The notes: generated by a model not told the origin, from the sequence alone. A DNA stretch of 64,000 bases from Bolinopsis microptera (GCF_026151205.1 NC_087084.1:8610394-8674393); one strand, 5' to 3'; shown: positions 48,052 through 59,053, counted from the first letter of the stretch. Made by a program: numbers and translations.

Positions 48052-48871
48052 TGTGGGTCCACTTCTCTCCTTGCTATAAGCCTTACAATAATTCCATACC
48101 TTGTTGGCTATTTTCCAGCTGTCTACCTGTATTGGCAGGTTGCCAGCTCAAGTGGTCACAAACGGCACTTGCCAGCCAAAAGTAATGGCGTGAACCCACT
48201 TAGAGGTCATGACGATAATTAAAGCATCCCACTTATATGATTTGTGACACCAGAAGTGAACATGCTTTGGCTGAAGAACATTGCAGGTATCTGTAATAGA
48301 TTGTGAAGTAATGCAATAACGGTCTATGATGCGATAATTAAAGTACCGGAAACGGTGCAATAATGGAGTAATGGATAAACGGGAAACCCTGATTGGTTGA
48401 TCTCGTTTGTTCAGCTCATGCTCATTTAAGATAATCGTTTCCTGGAGCCCAGCCCGTTCGACCCCCCAATCAGGAACTCGAAACTCATCTCGTGGATCAC
48501 ACGTGTCGGCCCAATGACCAACACGAGTGATACCCTTTTTAAACCCTGGGCACACCTATAATTCCCCACTTCTTGACTTCCTGAACGCCTCCCAAAGACC
48601 TACCACCGTTCCTAATTGTTAATACATTGATACATTAATACATTGATGCATTGATACATTTATACATTGATACATTGATACATTGATACATAGCTACAAC
48701 CAACCCGATATCAAGTCGTATTATTTGGTCAACTCACTCTAACTAAAACACAACGCAACCTACAAGTTCCATTGTGGGAACAGACAGATAGTCTGTTGGA
48801 ACTAAAGTCCTGAAACTAATCAACCTATCTCAAACCTAGACGATAAACCACCCCTCTCTTCATAACCCACA
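48052..48871 (+). repeat. 3' LTR of element 2
   Basis: 820 bp, apparently identical to 39410-40229; followed by the GTAT target duplication. It ends 80 bases before the receptor gene's ATG. Confidence 0.95.
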
Positions 48872-48951
48872 GTATTATAATATTGCATTATTTATCTAAG
48901 TCAATATCCCAATATAACACACAATCTTGATAATTAAATCGGTATTCAGGA

Positions 48952-49974
48952 GTGATGGACGCAAGCGAGATGCTGGGAATTGCAGTAATAGTAGCTGGGC
49001 TACTTGGTGCAGTGTTGAACGCACTATTATTCTGGGTGATCAACAGAAACAATAGTATCGACAAAAAATGTGCCCTGCTTTATCAAAACTTAGCAGCAGT
49101 GGATATCTTTAATTGCTTTGTGATCCCTCTATGTGACCTTAGCTTGAAAGGACATGGATATGACTCAGATCTCAAAGAAATCAGCAATAGCATTCTATAC
49201 CTGCTATTTGGGGGTACTGTGATCATTCCATACTTAATGTTGATCCTTCTGTCGGTAGCCAGAGTAATGATATTCAAATACCAGATGTCATACACACGCG
49301 GATTACGCATGCTGTACCTCAGAATTTTGTGTCTTGCATGTTGGATCCTTACAATTGGTTCTGGAGTTGGTATTTGGCTGTGTTATCTGTTAACTGGTAC
49401 CGCAGAACATAAAATTCTGGTACATTTATTGAAGGTTCAGAGTGTTTCGACTCAAATATTGATCCTTGTATCAATAGCTCTTATCATCACTAGCCTTGTC
49501 TTGCTTCATACACTGATCTACGAAGCAAACCACAGAAACTACAGTGGGCCTAGAACATCAGTGGTGGATGCATTAACAGAGACAGAGTTTCACGCTACTC
49601 ACAGTGTTTTACTCAAAGAACTCTCTTCAGCCAGCCGGACTTTTAATTACTTTCTTGTGTCAATTGTTTGCTGGAGCTTTTTCCCTTTTGCTGTTGGACT
49701 GTCATTCTCATTTTGTGGCCCAAATTTTAATTCGACTACAACATTTTGTAAGCCTCTTCAAGTTAAAGAGTTAACAGATCCAAAGTTATCCTACGCTATT
49801 ACACTGCTGTCGTTATGCGGAATGTCCATAGCAAACAGCATTATCTTGCTGAGACAAAAATCATTTAAAAGTGTATTACATAATAATTTTTGCGTATTTC
49901 GTAAGGGTTGTGTAGCTTTTGTGAGAGGGCGAAATCCAGAACGAAGCTTCAGAGACCAAGAAGAGTCCATCTGA
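48952..49974 (+). CDS. Rhodopsin-class G protein-coupled receptor, single exon
   Basis: An ATG-started frame of 340 residues with seven hydrophobic segments. Class A landmarks: TM1 GAVLNALLFW (Asn), TM2 NLAAVDIF (LAxxD), TM4 ACWILTIGSG (Trp), TM6 VCWSFFPF (CWxxP-like), and TM7 MSIANSIILLRQ in place of NPxxY. The DRY motif at the end of TM3 is replaced by SVARVMIFKYQ, and no Cys stands at the top of TM3. The C-tail is short and ends DQEESI. Ligand unknown; single-exon receptors like this are often lineage-expanded in early animals. The LTR element landed only 77 bases upstream of the ATG, so its promoter may be disrupted or replaced by the LTR. An AATAAA-like signal lies near 50170. Confidence 0.85.
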   Translation: MMDASEMLGIAVIVAGLLGAVLNALLFWVINRNNSIDKKCALLYQNLAAVDIFNCFVIPLCDLSLKGHGYDSDLKEISNSILYLLFGGTVIIPYLMLILLSVARVMIFKYQMSYTRGLRMLYLRILCLACWILTIGSGVGIWLCYLLTGTAEHKILVHLLKVQSVSTQILILVSIALIITSLVLLHTLIYEANHRNYSGPRTSVVDALTETEFHATHSVLLKELSSASRTFNYFLVSIVCWSFFPFAVGLSFSFCGPNFNSTTTFCKPLQVKELTDPKLSYAITLLSLCGMSIANSIILLRQKSFKSVLHNNFCVFRKGCVAFVRGRNPERSFRDQEESI

Positions 49975-50629
49975 ATGATGGATGATCATTGGTTTAGCTA
50001 TAATTGAAGGAATAAAACATTCTGTTTTGTTGTGCTTTTTACCAATGTAAATGCTGATATTCATATTTGACCGTGACACTACTTGTATAAACAATGATAT
50101 ATATATATATAACTCTAAAACTCTGGTCACAAGAGCAACTGCCTAAACGTGCAGAAGTGAAAACAAATAAATAAAATATACCTACTAGCAGTCCTTAATA
50201 CTCGTAATAAATAGATTCATTCAATGTCATAAAACTCTTAACCATACACGTGACCAGTAAAATAATTTAATTGGTCTATAGACTACTGTATAAAATTCTC
50301 AATATATAAATTTTATTAACAATAATAAATTAGTTAAAATCACACCAACCTTTGGTGTGTATAAATGAGTAAACAACCTCTATTTGTCGTAAAATATCTT
50401 TCATAATATTATAGTATATGCTATAATATTAAAACTGTTTATCAGAGTTCAGGTAACAGAATTTAACTGTAATGGCACCTCTACAGTATTATCCATTGTT
50501 GAGATGTAACCATTTTTTCGTCCGGTCTTGATCAACCCGGCTCACGATACATATGCTTCGTCCGGTCTAACATTGAACCCGGCTCACTAATCATAGGGAT
50601 GGTGTAGTAGTTGGAATATGACACACTGT
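49975..50629. other. Receptor 3' flank, no gene recognised
   Basis: AT-rich. Near 50517-50585 a TTCGTCCGGTCT...AACCCGGCTCAC unit of about 45 bp occurs twice. Confidence 0.5.
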
Positions 50630-52440
50630 TTACAGTTTTATCTCTGTTCGAAGGAATTCTTCTGCATCCCTTGTTATTTCAACCGCTAAATCAAAGAACT
50701 CGCGAAGTCTGCTCCATGATATTAACATTGAGTTTCCACCATAGCCCTGGTTAAAGATGTTGTGGAATGGGTGTCTTTTGAGAAGCTCACTCATGCTGTT
50801 CCTTCTATTTGGTTTTATATCATGACAGAAGATAAGCAGGTGAAGTGAGTTTTGCTCCCCTCGTCCACATTCACACAGTGGAGAAACAAATTTACTGCTG
50901 TTGAATCGGTGAAGAAATTCATTCATGATGTTGTTGGGGTAGAACAGACTTAGGAATAGGGTTTCAAGTTGCCTAGTTGTTTTGGGCGGAAACTTAAGCT
51001 TTGTGGTGCTCACTGTAGGTGCCTCTGTATAACCTTCCAACTGATACTGGCTGTTTATGGAAGATTGCCAAAGCTGTTCACTGTAATGTTTCATAACCGA
51101 TTTACTGTAGCTGCATCCTTTTGTTGATAAACTGGAGAATTTCTCAAGGTCATGGTTGTTTATGATGTTTTGATCCTCCTTGGTGAAGTGTTCAGGGTGT
51201 ATCGAAGATTTCCACAATAGAAACTGAAATACATCTTTTATCTTTCCAGTGAGTGGGCTATAACTGCCTGATTGGGTTTGGGCATCAATGAGTTTTTTCA
51301 GTGGATCCTCTATATCAGGAAATATATTTAGTTTTAGGAGGTGCTTCACCGAGTTCACTTTGTTTGATATGGTTAGTGGCAACACAGCACACCTAATATC
51401 ATTTCAGCTGTGGACATTCTTACATTGAACACTGCACCCAAAGCTGCCTTAATAGTCCTATACCAAGCACTTTCGACTTCTTTGATACTTCGATTATTGA
51501 TCCAGACAGTTCCAGCGTAATGAATTTGTGAATATATGAGAAATTCAATTAGCCTGACGATGACATGTTGTCTGAATCCCCAGTTACGGTTTGTATATTT
51601 GCATATTGTAGCCCACCGGCCAAGTATCTTTCTGTTAATATCCTTTGCATGATCAATGTAAGTGAGCTTCCTATCCATTATCAAGCCTAATACTTTGGTC
51701 TTTTCGACAAATAGGATCTTGTTGCTGCCAAGATGAAATGACCCTTCTTGATACTCATCACTAAGGCCCTTCATCTTGAAATGTTCTTCTAATCTGCTGG
51801 CAATTATTTGTTCGAACACCTTACCGATATAGGATGTTAAAAAATCGGTCGATATGATCCTGCTTTGCCGTAGTCAGTTTTACCGTCTTTCTTTAGAAAT
51901 ATTACGTCAGCAATATCCCAAACCCAGTGGCCAGTCTTCAAGCATGAATTCAACAGTGTAAGAATACATTCACAGGCAGTTCCTCCCAATTTCTTTAACA
52001 TTACAGGGTGAAATTCAACGTTATCAAAGCTTTTTCCTGCTGTTTGATAGTTTTTGAAGAACTGTTGAAGTTCACCTTTTGTTATCTAACGATTTAGCAT
52101 ATAATTTTCATCGTTGGTTGTGTACGTAGAGTCTTGGGGATCATTTTCATTACATTCAAGACATTCCATATAAATTCTATTGACATCTTCATAGAACTTT
52201 GCATCAAAGTCCTTTCTCCAGCAAATGTTTACCTGCGAAGAAGCTATCAAATAGAATTTCTTCAATATCCTTAGAATCTGTAATAAGATCACCATCTGCT
52301 TTCTTGAAGGGCTCTACCTTATTGTCACGTTTTTTAGAAAACATCCGATTGAATTCTTTCCAAAACTTTGTGCACTGGGAAGCGTTAAGATTGTTGGTTT
52401 TTGTTAAAATGAACGATCTTGAATTTTGAATTTTAATTAT
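50630..52440 (-). pseudogene. LINE reverse transcriptase, internally deleted
   Basis: Read on the minus strand: the start of an RT palm with SYRPISFLTSYIGKVFEQII (about 51870-51810) continues to SDEYQEGSF and then jumps straight to VEKTKVLGLIMDRKL, so the segment holding the catalytic YADD box is missing. The frame continues through the thumb (51373-51750) and, after a shift at about 51380, to a C-terminal zinc motif CECGRGEQNSLHLLIFC (near 50860). Sequence up to 52440 has many stops and represents the region before RT. An old, inactive copy, different from the other LINE pieces in the window. Confidence 0.8.
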
Positions 52441-53311
52441 TTGGATGGATTTAATGTGATCCCATTTACATATAATAGTTAAAATTGAAATATTGATCTA
52501 ATTCCTGCCTGTATGATAAATAAAAGTTCATATTCCTGAAAGTTAATTTGTCCAAATGAATGATCAAACAAGAACCATCACTAATATGTGCTGTCTGATT
52601 AAGTAAAGTGACCCATATACGAGGCTTACTAGGCGGCGCTCAGCCTGTCTGCTGATATCAGATATGTCATTCCGCCGATCTTTTATGTTTTTGAATAGAT
52701 CGAATATTATAGCCTGGGGTCCCCAGGTAAAGTGGAGACTTGCAGTTGATAATGTTTCACATCGTAATTAAGTCAAATATTATTTTCCAGGGCCGTAATA
52801 TAATTGCTAATTTGTAATTGACACAAGCTTTGCACATGGCATAGGGAAATTAATTAAAGGTATTGGCGAAAAGCTGGCGCCTAACTGGCTTAATCGCATG
52901 TTTTAACCCTTGTATCTTGGCCGTATCTTTGATCTTGTAGCAGGATTATTTTTTTAAAACATATGTTATGACGTGATGTCATAAATTTTACTGTACTTTA
53001 TTTTCCTTATAGACCACCTTTATAGAGAACGTGTTTAAATAAAGTATTACCAGGCGTGCCTATCGCTATCCGTGGCGCTCTTTTCGAGATCCTGCATAGT
53101 GCATGTATACGTGAGAGAAGCAAATAATAAACTAACAATCTAGTGGCTAGATTGTAACTGGTAACGCCAGTGTGGCCACACCGAGCTGCCGAAGGACTGA
53201 CATCAATTTTTAATTGCCTACAGCTTGTGCACGTGCTCACATCTCTCGTGCACGCGAAGCCGGAGGCCGCCGTACCCGCGTGAAACGGACCTAAGGGGTT
53301 ATAACATGTAT
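52441..53311. other. No gene recognised
   Basis: Unique-looking sequence left of the HERO-like LINE. GC rises near 53200-53290. No exon recognised. Confidence 0.4.
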
Positions 53312-53842
53312 AGTTGAGACACAGTTAATAAACTGCGGAGTGACTAAAATGCTATACAGCAAAAACAGAAAGCTCCAACCAAACACTCCACCTACTGATC
53401 CTAACCACCCTAACAACTCTCAAGCTCTCTCTCTTCAACCCTCATTCCCTCACTCCTCTTGGTGCACAAAACCATTCTAACCTATGTATGTCCCCCTTAC
53501 GGGTTCCACAAGCCCAACGGTACATAGTTAGACGAAAAACAGAGAAGCCTTGATTGCCAGATCAAGGACTGCATCAGTAGCAGCGAAATACGGATATACC
53601 TTCTCCCTTACAGTCAGCGAGCTGACAACTATCTGACTGTGTCTTTTAGGCCTTGCCACACCACCTTCGCTATTGCATCCGCTCGCCCGTATTCACTGAC
53701 ACATGCCACACCTGGGTTTAGTATGAAGATGTACGCATATTCACCCAAGATGCGGAGATGCCTCAGTTTAGCAAGTTGAGATACAACAGCAAACTCACAG
53801 GAGCATGGATCAGAATCATCAGTTACCAACCTGACACCGTTT
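53312..53842 (-). repeat. 3'-terminal 531 bp of the HERO-like LINE
   Basis: Twin of 57670-58200 at a constant offset of 4358, without indels. It holds a conserved 76-codon frame in the element's direction (53859-53629) of unknown meaning. Confidence 0.93.
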
Positions 53843-53997
53843 CGGGGCTTTAATCGCAATACGGTTTCCTGTCAGGCGCCCCAGCAGTCCACCCTTGAAC
53901 CACCATCTGATCCGAGAGTCACTTGAGGAGACCCGTTAGAGCTCGCAATTGGCGACGAGATAACGTTTATGGTTCCTCTAGATGTTATAGTGAACTC

Positions 53998-56900
53998 TCA
54001 AGCTCCAACCTTCCTGAACTCCCACTCCCTCTTTCTCGATAACAAGTAAATCCATCTGGAACAGTGGGCTGCCTCTTTCCCACTGTCCCGTACCAGCTTC
54101 TTCAGCTCTCTTCCTCTAAAACCAATCCTCCTCGCAGCTCTCTCCAAACTCTGCGCAACCACTCCCCTAGCTCCAACTTCGACTGCGGCATTATAACAGC
54201 ACCAACCTTTCGCCTGAATCTCAGCCTGCAGACCACTGTATCGGTCGAGTTTGTACTCGTGCGATTCAGCGATCCGCTCTTCAGATGGTACTGTTAGCTC
54301 CCACCAAATAACTGTCTTTGCCGACCTTGAGAATATCACAAGGTCCGGCCTCAGCCGTGTTTCCACAATCTCACTGGGAAACTTAAGCTGCCCCTCAAGG
54401 TCTGACAGCACTATCCAATCCCGATACTCACTCAGGATCCCAAAACCACGACTCTCCTTCCGGTCGTCTGTACCTGCTTTTCTCCTCCCAGCAGGAACAA
54501 AATCAATGAACTGTCTTCCATTGCCGGCCTTGTTCTTATAAGTGTTCACTCGGCGATCACAATGGAAGACAACCTGTTCAGAGATCTGCTTCAGAACCTT
54601 GTCGTGCCGCCATCTATACCTTCCTTGACTAAGGGCCACCTTACACCCAGCCAAAATGTGCTGAATGGTGCCCATCCTCTCCTCACATAACTTGCACTTC
54701 CCATCCTCATCTTCACTCCACTTGGAAACCATAGAGGGGGTTAAGAGGGTGCCGTACACAGCACTTAGCATGAACCCAATAAGTGAGTCACCATACTTAA
54801 AAAGTGTATGCCAGCTCAAATCCGTCTTCATTACGAGCTCTCTCCACTCACCCCACCTGCTCTGCATCTCCAGAGAACCTACTTGCACCTCCCTCTCTCT
54901 TTCAATGTTCTCCTTCACTCTCAGCATAACCTCCCTCTCTCTTTCCCGCTCATCCATCCTCTCCCAAGGTTTTTTCCAGACACCAAAACCGATGCCAACT
55001 CTTTTTTGAGGTTGCACCATCCCTCGCACCGATTCACAGACCAAATCTCTTCTGGCCTCTTCCAGTTCTGTCTCAGGCCTCCAAACTCTACCAGAACGAA
55101 CTTGGGGCTGGACTGCTTTAATCAGGTCATCCTTAGATGTCTGATAAGATTGCAACAGTCGACACTTCTCTATCTTCCATGTATCTGTCAAGCTGCTCAC
55201 CGGTAAGGCCACACTGGATGATTGACTGAACAGACAAAGACCACTCAGAGTGTGCCCCACCCCTAACCACTTTCTGAGGAAACTGTTGGTATTCTGTTCC
55301 CATCTGGTAACTGTTGTGAACGGAATATCATAGATGGCAAGAGGCCACTTCAGTTTTGGAAGGACCATGTACTGATATCCCCAGCACTTCTGGAGTCCAG
55401 TAAGGGAACTTTCATCGAGTCTCCGAAGAAAAGTGTTAAGGTCGACCTTGGTTGAGTCGATGACTGATTTGTCATTTCCTTCCACTCTTATCCATCTCCC
55501 AAGGAATTTTATCGGCTTCTCTGACACATTCGGAATCACCTCACCACCCAACTGCAAACACAACTCTCTCTCCACCTCCTCCTCTCCTACCACTACCTCC
55601 TCAACCCACCTCACAGCCACTCCCTTCTTCAACACCAGTGCTCTGGACTTGGAGGACTTTAACTTAAATCTGGACCAGTCCACATACTTCTGAAACACAT
55701 TGAGTAACGTTTGCATATCTTCTGCACGTGCGGTGGTCAGACAGCTATCGTCCATAAACAGCTTCAGAGTTGGTATTGGTGTGTCATCCTTGATGTACTC
55801 AATGCTTCTCGGAACCTTAGACTTTAGGTGTTCATGCCCAAGGTTCATGCACAAGACAAACAAGATGACTGATATCACACACCCCATGAAGATTCCTATC
55901 TCAAACTGCTGCCAGTCTGATGTCACCGTTCTTGAGGAGAACCTTCCGAATACCCCGGAGAAGTACCGTAGGATAATGTTGATAACCTTCTCAGGGACGT
56001 TGTAGAAACGGAGGGCCCTGGCAATCAGAACATGGGGTACCGCTCTGTAAGCGTTAGCCAGGTCAAGCCATACTACACTCAGATCCTTCTTCTTGACCTT
56101 TGCCTCCTTCAGTACCTCCCACATGGCACCAAAATGCTCCGTGCACCCACGGACGCCTGGCACACCACCCTTCTGTATAGAGAGGTCTACATATCCATTC
56201 GAGACAACAAAGCTGGTCAACCTCTTCGCCAGGATCGCCAAATAGATCTTCCCTTGAATGTTACCCAGGGAAATAGGCCGTCCTGAACTTGGTGAAAAGT
56301 CGCCATCCGCCTTTGGGATGTAGACACCCTCGAAATACCTACAATTGTCAGGATATTCTTCTAACTTATATCCAGTTCTTAGCAGGTCCCAGAGATTCTT
56401 GGCAATACCAGGACATCTCTTGTACACTGTGTACGGGATCCCGTTGTTACCCGGGGCACTCTTGCTCCTTGCCTTCTTTACAACCTCCTCAAACTCCTTC
56501 TTGGATACCGTTGTGAGGTCAAAGGCAACAGAGGGTTCAGGAGCACACTCAGGCAGACCCTCAAGTATACCAAGGGGCTGCTGCCGGGCTGGATCTCCGT
56601 ATGTTCTGGCCAAGTGATCATCTAGCTCCTCCTTTGAACACTTAAGCTCACCCACTGGACTTGGATTTAGCACTCCCTTGACTGTCTTGAAAGGGTCGCG
56701 TCCAAAATCCCCTCTAACTCTCCTTATCTCTCTCTGCTTCTGTCTCCTTTTCTCAGCCCTCCTCAACTTCATCAAACGACCAGCCAACACTCTCAATAAT
56801 GCCTCATAACCATCCTTCTCTATCTCACTCCTTGCCTTCCTTTTCTTCCTCCTCAACTGCTTCCTCTTTTCAATCAGGCTGTCAATCTCCTCCTTTCGTC

Positions 56901-57411
56901 TGTTCTTAAAGCTCATGGACTTCTTTCCACTACCAGCACCTACTTCAACAATACCAAACAACTTGACACCCTCGTCGTACACTACATCACAATGACTCAC
57001 CATCTTCTCTTGAAATGGTTTCCGCTTGAGAACCACTGCAAACTTCTCTACCACACACTCATCAAACTTACTCCATCGACCATCATTGGACGCCGGCCAC
57101 TTCACCTTGTCTCTTTTGCTAGCAGGTGGTTCGACTGAAATTCTCTTGTCAAGGAGAGCCCGGATATCTCTAGCACTGTGGTTGTTTTCCTGGCTAGATA
57201 CCTCCGTCGAAGTTACAGGCATACTGCCAGCCGACGACTCCCCTTCCCAAATGCACTTCATTCGACCCCGATGGATATTCCTGCCTTTGACTGTGTCAAA
57301 CCGACGTCCACATACACAGATACAACTCTGTCCCTCTCCTGCTTCAACCGTCGAGGACTCTCGACTACCTAAGTTTGTCCTTTTCCGGAGTACAGGTAAG
57401 TGGAGGGATGC
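53998..57411 (-). CDS. HERO/R2-like LINE protein: zinc finger, reverse transcriptase, RLE endonuclease
   Basis: Open from a TAG at 57412-57414 to 53998, 1137 codons. The first ATG is at 57261, but the 50 codons before it hold a finger, CVCGRRFDTVKGRNIHRGR followed by MKC, whose last Cys lies just after that Met; starting at 57261 would cut the finger in two. A non-AUG start or a missing 5' end is likely. Next come a basic coiled stretch and RT motifs: RPISLGNIQGKIY, WLDLANAYRAVPH, GIFMGCVISVILF, catalytic FMDD in LKLFMDDSCLTT, and FLGRWIRV. A CCHC knuckle CKLCEERMGTIQHILAGC leads to GRYRWRHDKVL, and the endonuclease shows PDLVIFSRSAKTVIWWELTV with PSEERIAESHEYK. It would nick its target and prime reverse transcription from it. 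No internal stop. Confidence 0.9.
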   Translation of the reverse strand, partial: ASLHLPVLRKRTNLGSRESSTVEAGEGQSCICVCGRRFDTVKGRNIHRGRMKCIWEGESSAGSMPVTSTEVSSQENNHSARDIRALLDKRISVEPPASKRDKVKWPASNDGRWSKFDECVVEKFAVVLKRKPFQEKMVSHCDVVYDEGVKLFGIVEVGAGSGKKSMSFKNRRKEEIDSLIEKRKQLRRKKRKARSEIEKDGYEALLRVLAGRLMKLRRAEKRRQKQREIRRVRGDFGRDPFKTVKGVLNPSPVGELKCSKEELDDHLARTYGDPARQQPLGILEGLPECAPEPSVAFDLTTVSKKEFEEVVKKARSKSAPGNNGIPYTVYKRCPGIAKNLWDLLRTGYKLEEYPDNCRYFEGVYIPKADGDFSPSSGRPISLGNIQGKIYLAILAKRLTSFVVSNGYVDLSIQKGGVPGVRGCTEHFGAMWEVLKEAKVKKKDLSVVWLDLANAYRAVPHVLIARALRFYNVPEKVINIILRYFSGVFGRFSSRTVTSDWQQFEIGIFMGCVISVILFVLCMNLGHEHLKSKVPRSIEYIKDDTPIPTLKLFMDDSCLTTARAEDMQTLLNVFQKYVDWSRFKLKSSKSRALVLKKGVAVRWVEEVVVGEEEVERELCLQLGGEVIPNVSEKPIKFLGRWIRVEGNDKSVIDSTKVDLNTFLRRLDESSLTGLQKCWGYQYMVLPKLKWPLAIYDIPFTTVTRWEQNTNSFLRKWLGVGHTLSGLCLFSQSSSVALPVSSLTDTWKIEKCRLLQSYQTSKDDLIKAVQPQVRSGRVWRPETELEEARRDLVCESVRGMVQPQKRVGIGFGVWKKPWERMDEREREREVMLRVKENIEREREVQVGSLEMQSRWGEWRELVMKTDLSWHTLFKYGDSLIGFMLSAVYGTLLTPSMVSKWSEDEDGKCKLCEERMGTIQHILAGCKVALSQGRYRWRHDKVLKQISEQVVFHCDRRVNTYKNKAGNGRQFIDFVPAGRRKAGTDDRKESRGFGILSEYRDWIVLSDLEGQLKFPSEIVETRLRPDLVIFSRSAKTVIWWELTVPSEERIAESHEYKLDRYSGLQAEIQAKGWCCYNAAVEVGARGVVAQSLERAARRIGFRGRELKKLVRDSGKEAAHCSRWIYLLSRKREWEFRKVGA

Positions 57412-57669
57412 CTACAAAGCCTTTATTGTTAACCCGGGCAACTCGTCTCTAAATAAAGACTCCCGGGGCCTTAGAGAAGCAGGAGGCGTGGTACCGATGT
57501 AGGCTGAGGTAGCCACTTTTATGACCCCGTCTGACTTCTCTATTGCAGATCCGCTGCAGGCTCCGACCACTACCCAACCTAAAGACCAAAACCAGGCATA
57601 CTATCTGTCTTATCATATGGGTCTTACCCCATGGTAGCTGGCCTATCCCAGCAGTATTCAACAAAGCAG

Positions 57670-58200
57670 AGTTGAGACACAGTTAATAAACTGCGGAGTG
57701 ACTAAAATGCTATACAGCAAAAACAGAAAGCTCCAACCAAACACTCCACCTACTGATCCTAACCACCCTAACAACTCTCAAGCTCTCTCTCTTCAACCCT
57801 CATTCCCTCACTCCTCTTGGTGCACAAAACCATTCTAACCTATGTATGTCCCCCTTACGGGTTCCACAAGCCCAACGGTACATAGTTAGACGAAAAACAG
57901 AGAAGCCTTGATTGCCAGATCAAGGACTGCATCAGTAGCAGCGAAATACGGATATACCTTCTCCCTTACAGTCAGCGAGCTGACAACTATCTGACTGTGT
58001 CTTTTAGGCCTTGCCACACCACCTTCGCTATTGCATCCGCTCGCCCGTATTCACTGACACATGCCACACCTGGGTTTAGTATGAAGATGTACGCATATTC
58101 ACCCAAGATGCGGAGATGCCTCAGTTTAGCAAGTTGAGATACAACAGCAAACTCACAGGAGCATGGATCAGAATCATCAGTTACCAACCTGACACCGTTT
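57670..58200 (-). repeat. 5'-truncated second HERO-like copy (3' end only)
   Basis: Identical to 53312-53842. It joins unrelated sequence at 58200 (GACACCGTTT/ATATTTG) and abuts the long copy at 57669/57670. Tandem insertion at one target or template jumping would both give this layout. Confidence 0.92.
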
Positions 58201-58206
58201 ATATTT

Positions 58207-58922
58207 GTTAACAGGTGATACTCGTAAAATATTTTGTATTTGTTTCAACATTCAAATCGGTCTTTTATTGGTTGTTGACGGATGTAACTCGTCTAAATTT
58301 CTTCGAAGTAGCCCTACGAAGTAGTGTGCATCGCCGCATCGGGCTAGTCCATTAACAATGGACAAATTAGTTGCAAAAAACATTGTCATACTGAATACGT
58401 TGTATAACCTGCCGCGCTCGAGTGCGCGGCTTCCAGCTGTCATGTATAGTAGAAACGATAAAGGGGTCGTCCACTATAAATAAAACAGCAATGTGGGTCA
58501 CGACGTGATACAAAAAACATTGTTTGATCATGAGCGGCGTGGCAGGCGGCCCAGTAGTGATAATCGCGCTAAAAACATTCGCATACAGCATAGCCTACGC
58601 GTACTGCGTCGCGCGCTACTGCAACATGCAAGCGAGAGAGCAACTAAAAACATATTATAATCCCAGATACAATTTACTAATTATTGTTCAATATCAATAT
58701 CATTATCAAAGTATTTTCTTACCTTGGGACCTCAGACTATTATATTTATGTTCAAATAGAAATTTGGTTGTATCACGTTTGACGTTGTGACACCCACGGT
58801 CGTTTCACTGACGATACAGGGAGAGCCGCGCACTTCGTGCGCGGCGGGTCATACAACGTATGACAACGCCGAGTTCAGAGGTGGACTCATGAAACAAATA
58901 TTTTACGAGTATCACCCGTCAA
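58207..58922. repeat. Inverted-repeat element, ~716 bp
   Basis: The end GTTAACAGGTGATACTCGTA (58207) pairs with TACGAGTATCACCCGTCAAC (58903-58922) with two mismatches. An inner pair, CGCGCTCGAGTGCGCG near 58416 and GCGCACTTCGTGCGC near 58836, with ACGTTGTATAACC against GTCATACAACGT, makes the ends foldable. A third copy of the end lies alone at about 59246-59272. Non-coding; MITE or foldback. The target duplication is unclear. Confidence 0.7.
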
Positions 58923-59053
58923 CCTGAGGTCACAAGTAATTTTTCTCCGATTTCAATAATTTTTACCAAAAGTTGTTTATAGTCAATAGTACAAATGTAA
59001 ACAAAATAAATCCACCGTGCAGCAATTTTCGCTAAAAATGCTACAGTATACAG

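Larger units (their letters stand above)
39410..48871 (+). mobile_element. LTR retroelement with gag, integrase tail, env-like region and two extra frames; pol deleted
   Basis: Two 820-bp LTRs (39410-40229, 48052-48871), TGTGGGT...ACCCACA, in which I found no difference. A primer-binding site beginning TGGCGCTGCGACTGCGAA lies at 40232, and a polypurine tract GAGGGGGGAAGAT at 48039-48051. In order: gag (40445-41131), a scrap of the integrase C-terminus (about 41455-41530), a disordered tail frame, an env-like region with stops (42260-45410), a 40-bp repeat, an unknown frame (45619-45960), an F-box frame (46942-47376) and about 660 bases of untranslated sequence. Protease, RT, RNase H and the integrase core are missing. 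Identical LTRs mean very recent insertion, so a complete relative must supply enzymes in trans. Confidence 0.9.
53312..57669 (-). mobile_element. HERO/R2-like LINE with restriction-like endonuclease, nearly complete
   Basis: Orientation is minus: the 5' end is near 57669, the long coding frame is 57411-53998, and the 3' region extends to 53312. Its last 531 bases recur exactly at 57670-58200, touching its 5' end, so a 5'-truncated copy sits immediately upstream, head to tail. Endonuclease placed after RT marks the R2/R4/NeSL/HERO branch, elements that usually choose specific targets. The frame is unbroken and the two 531-bp copies look identical, so the family was active recently. Confidence 0.88.

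Noticed and set aside
54064-56617. Several plus-strand frames of 70-130 codons
   Set aside because: Shadows of the long minus-strand LINE frame; low-complexity Ser/Pro/Leu composition.
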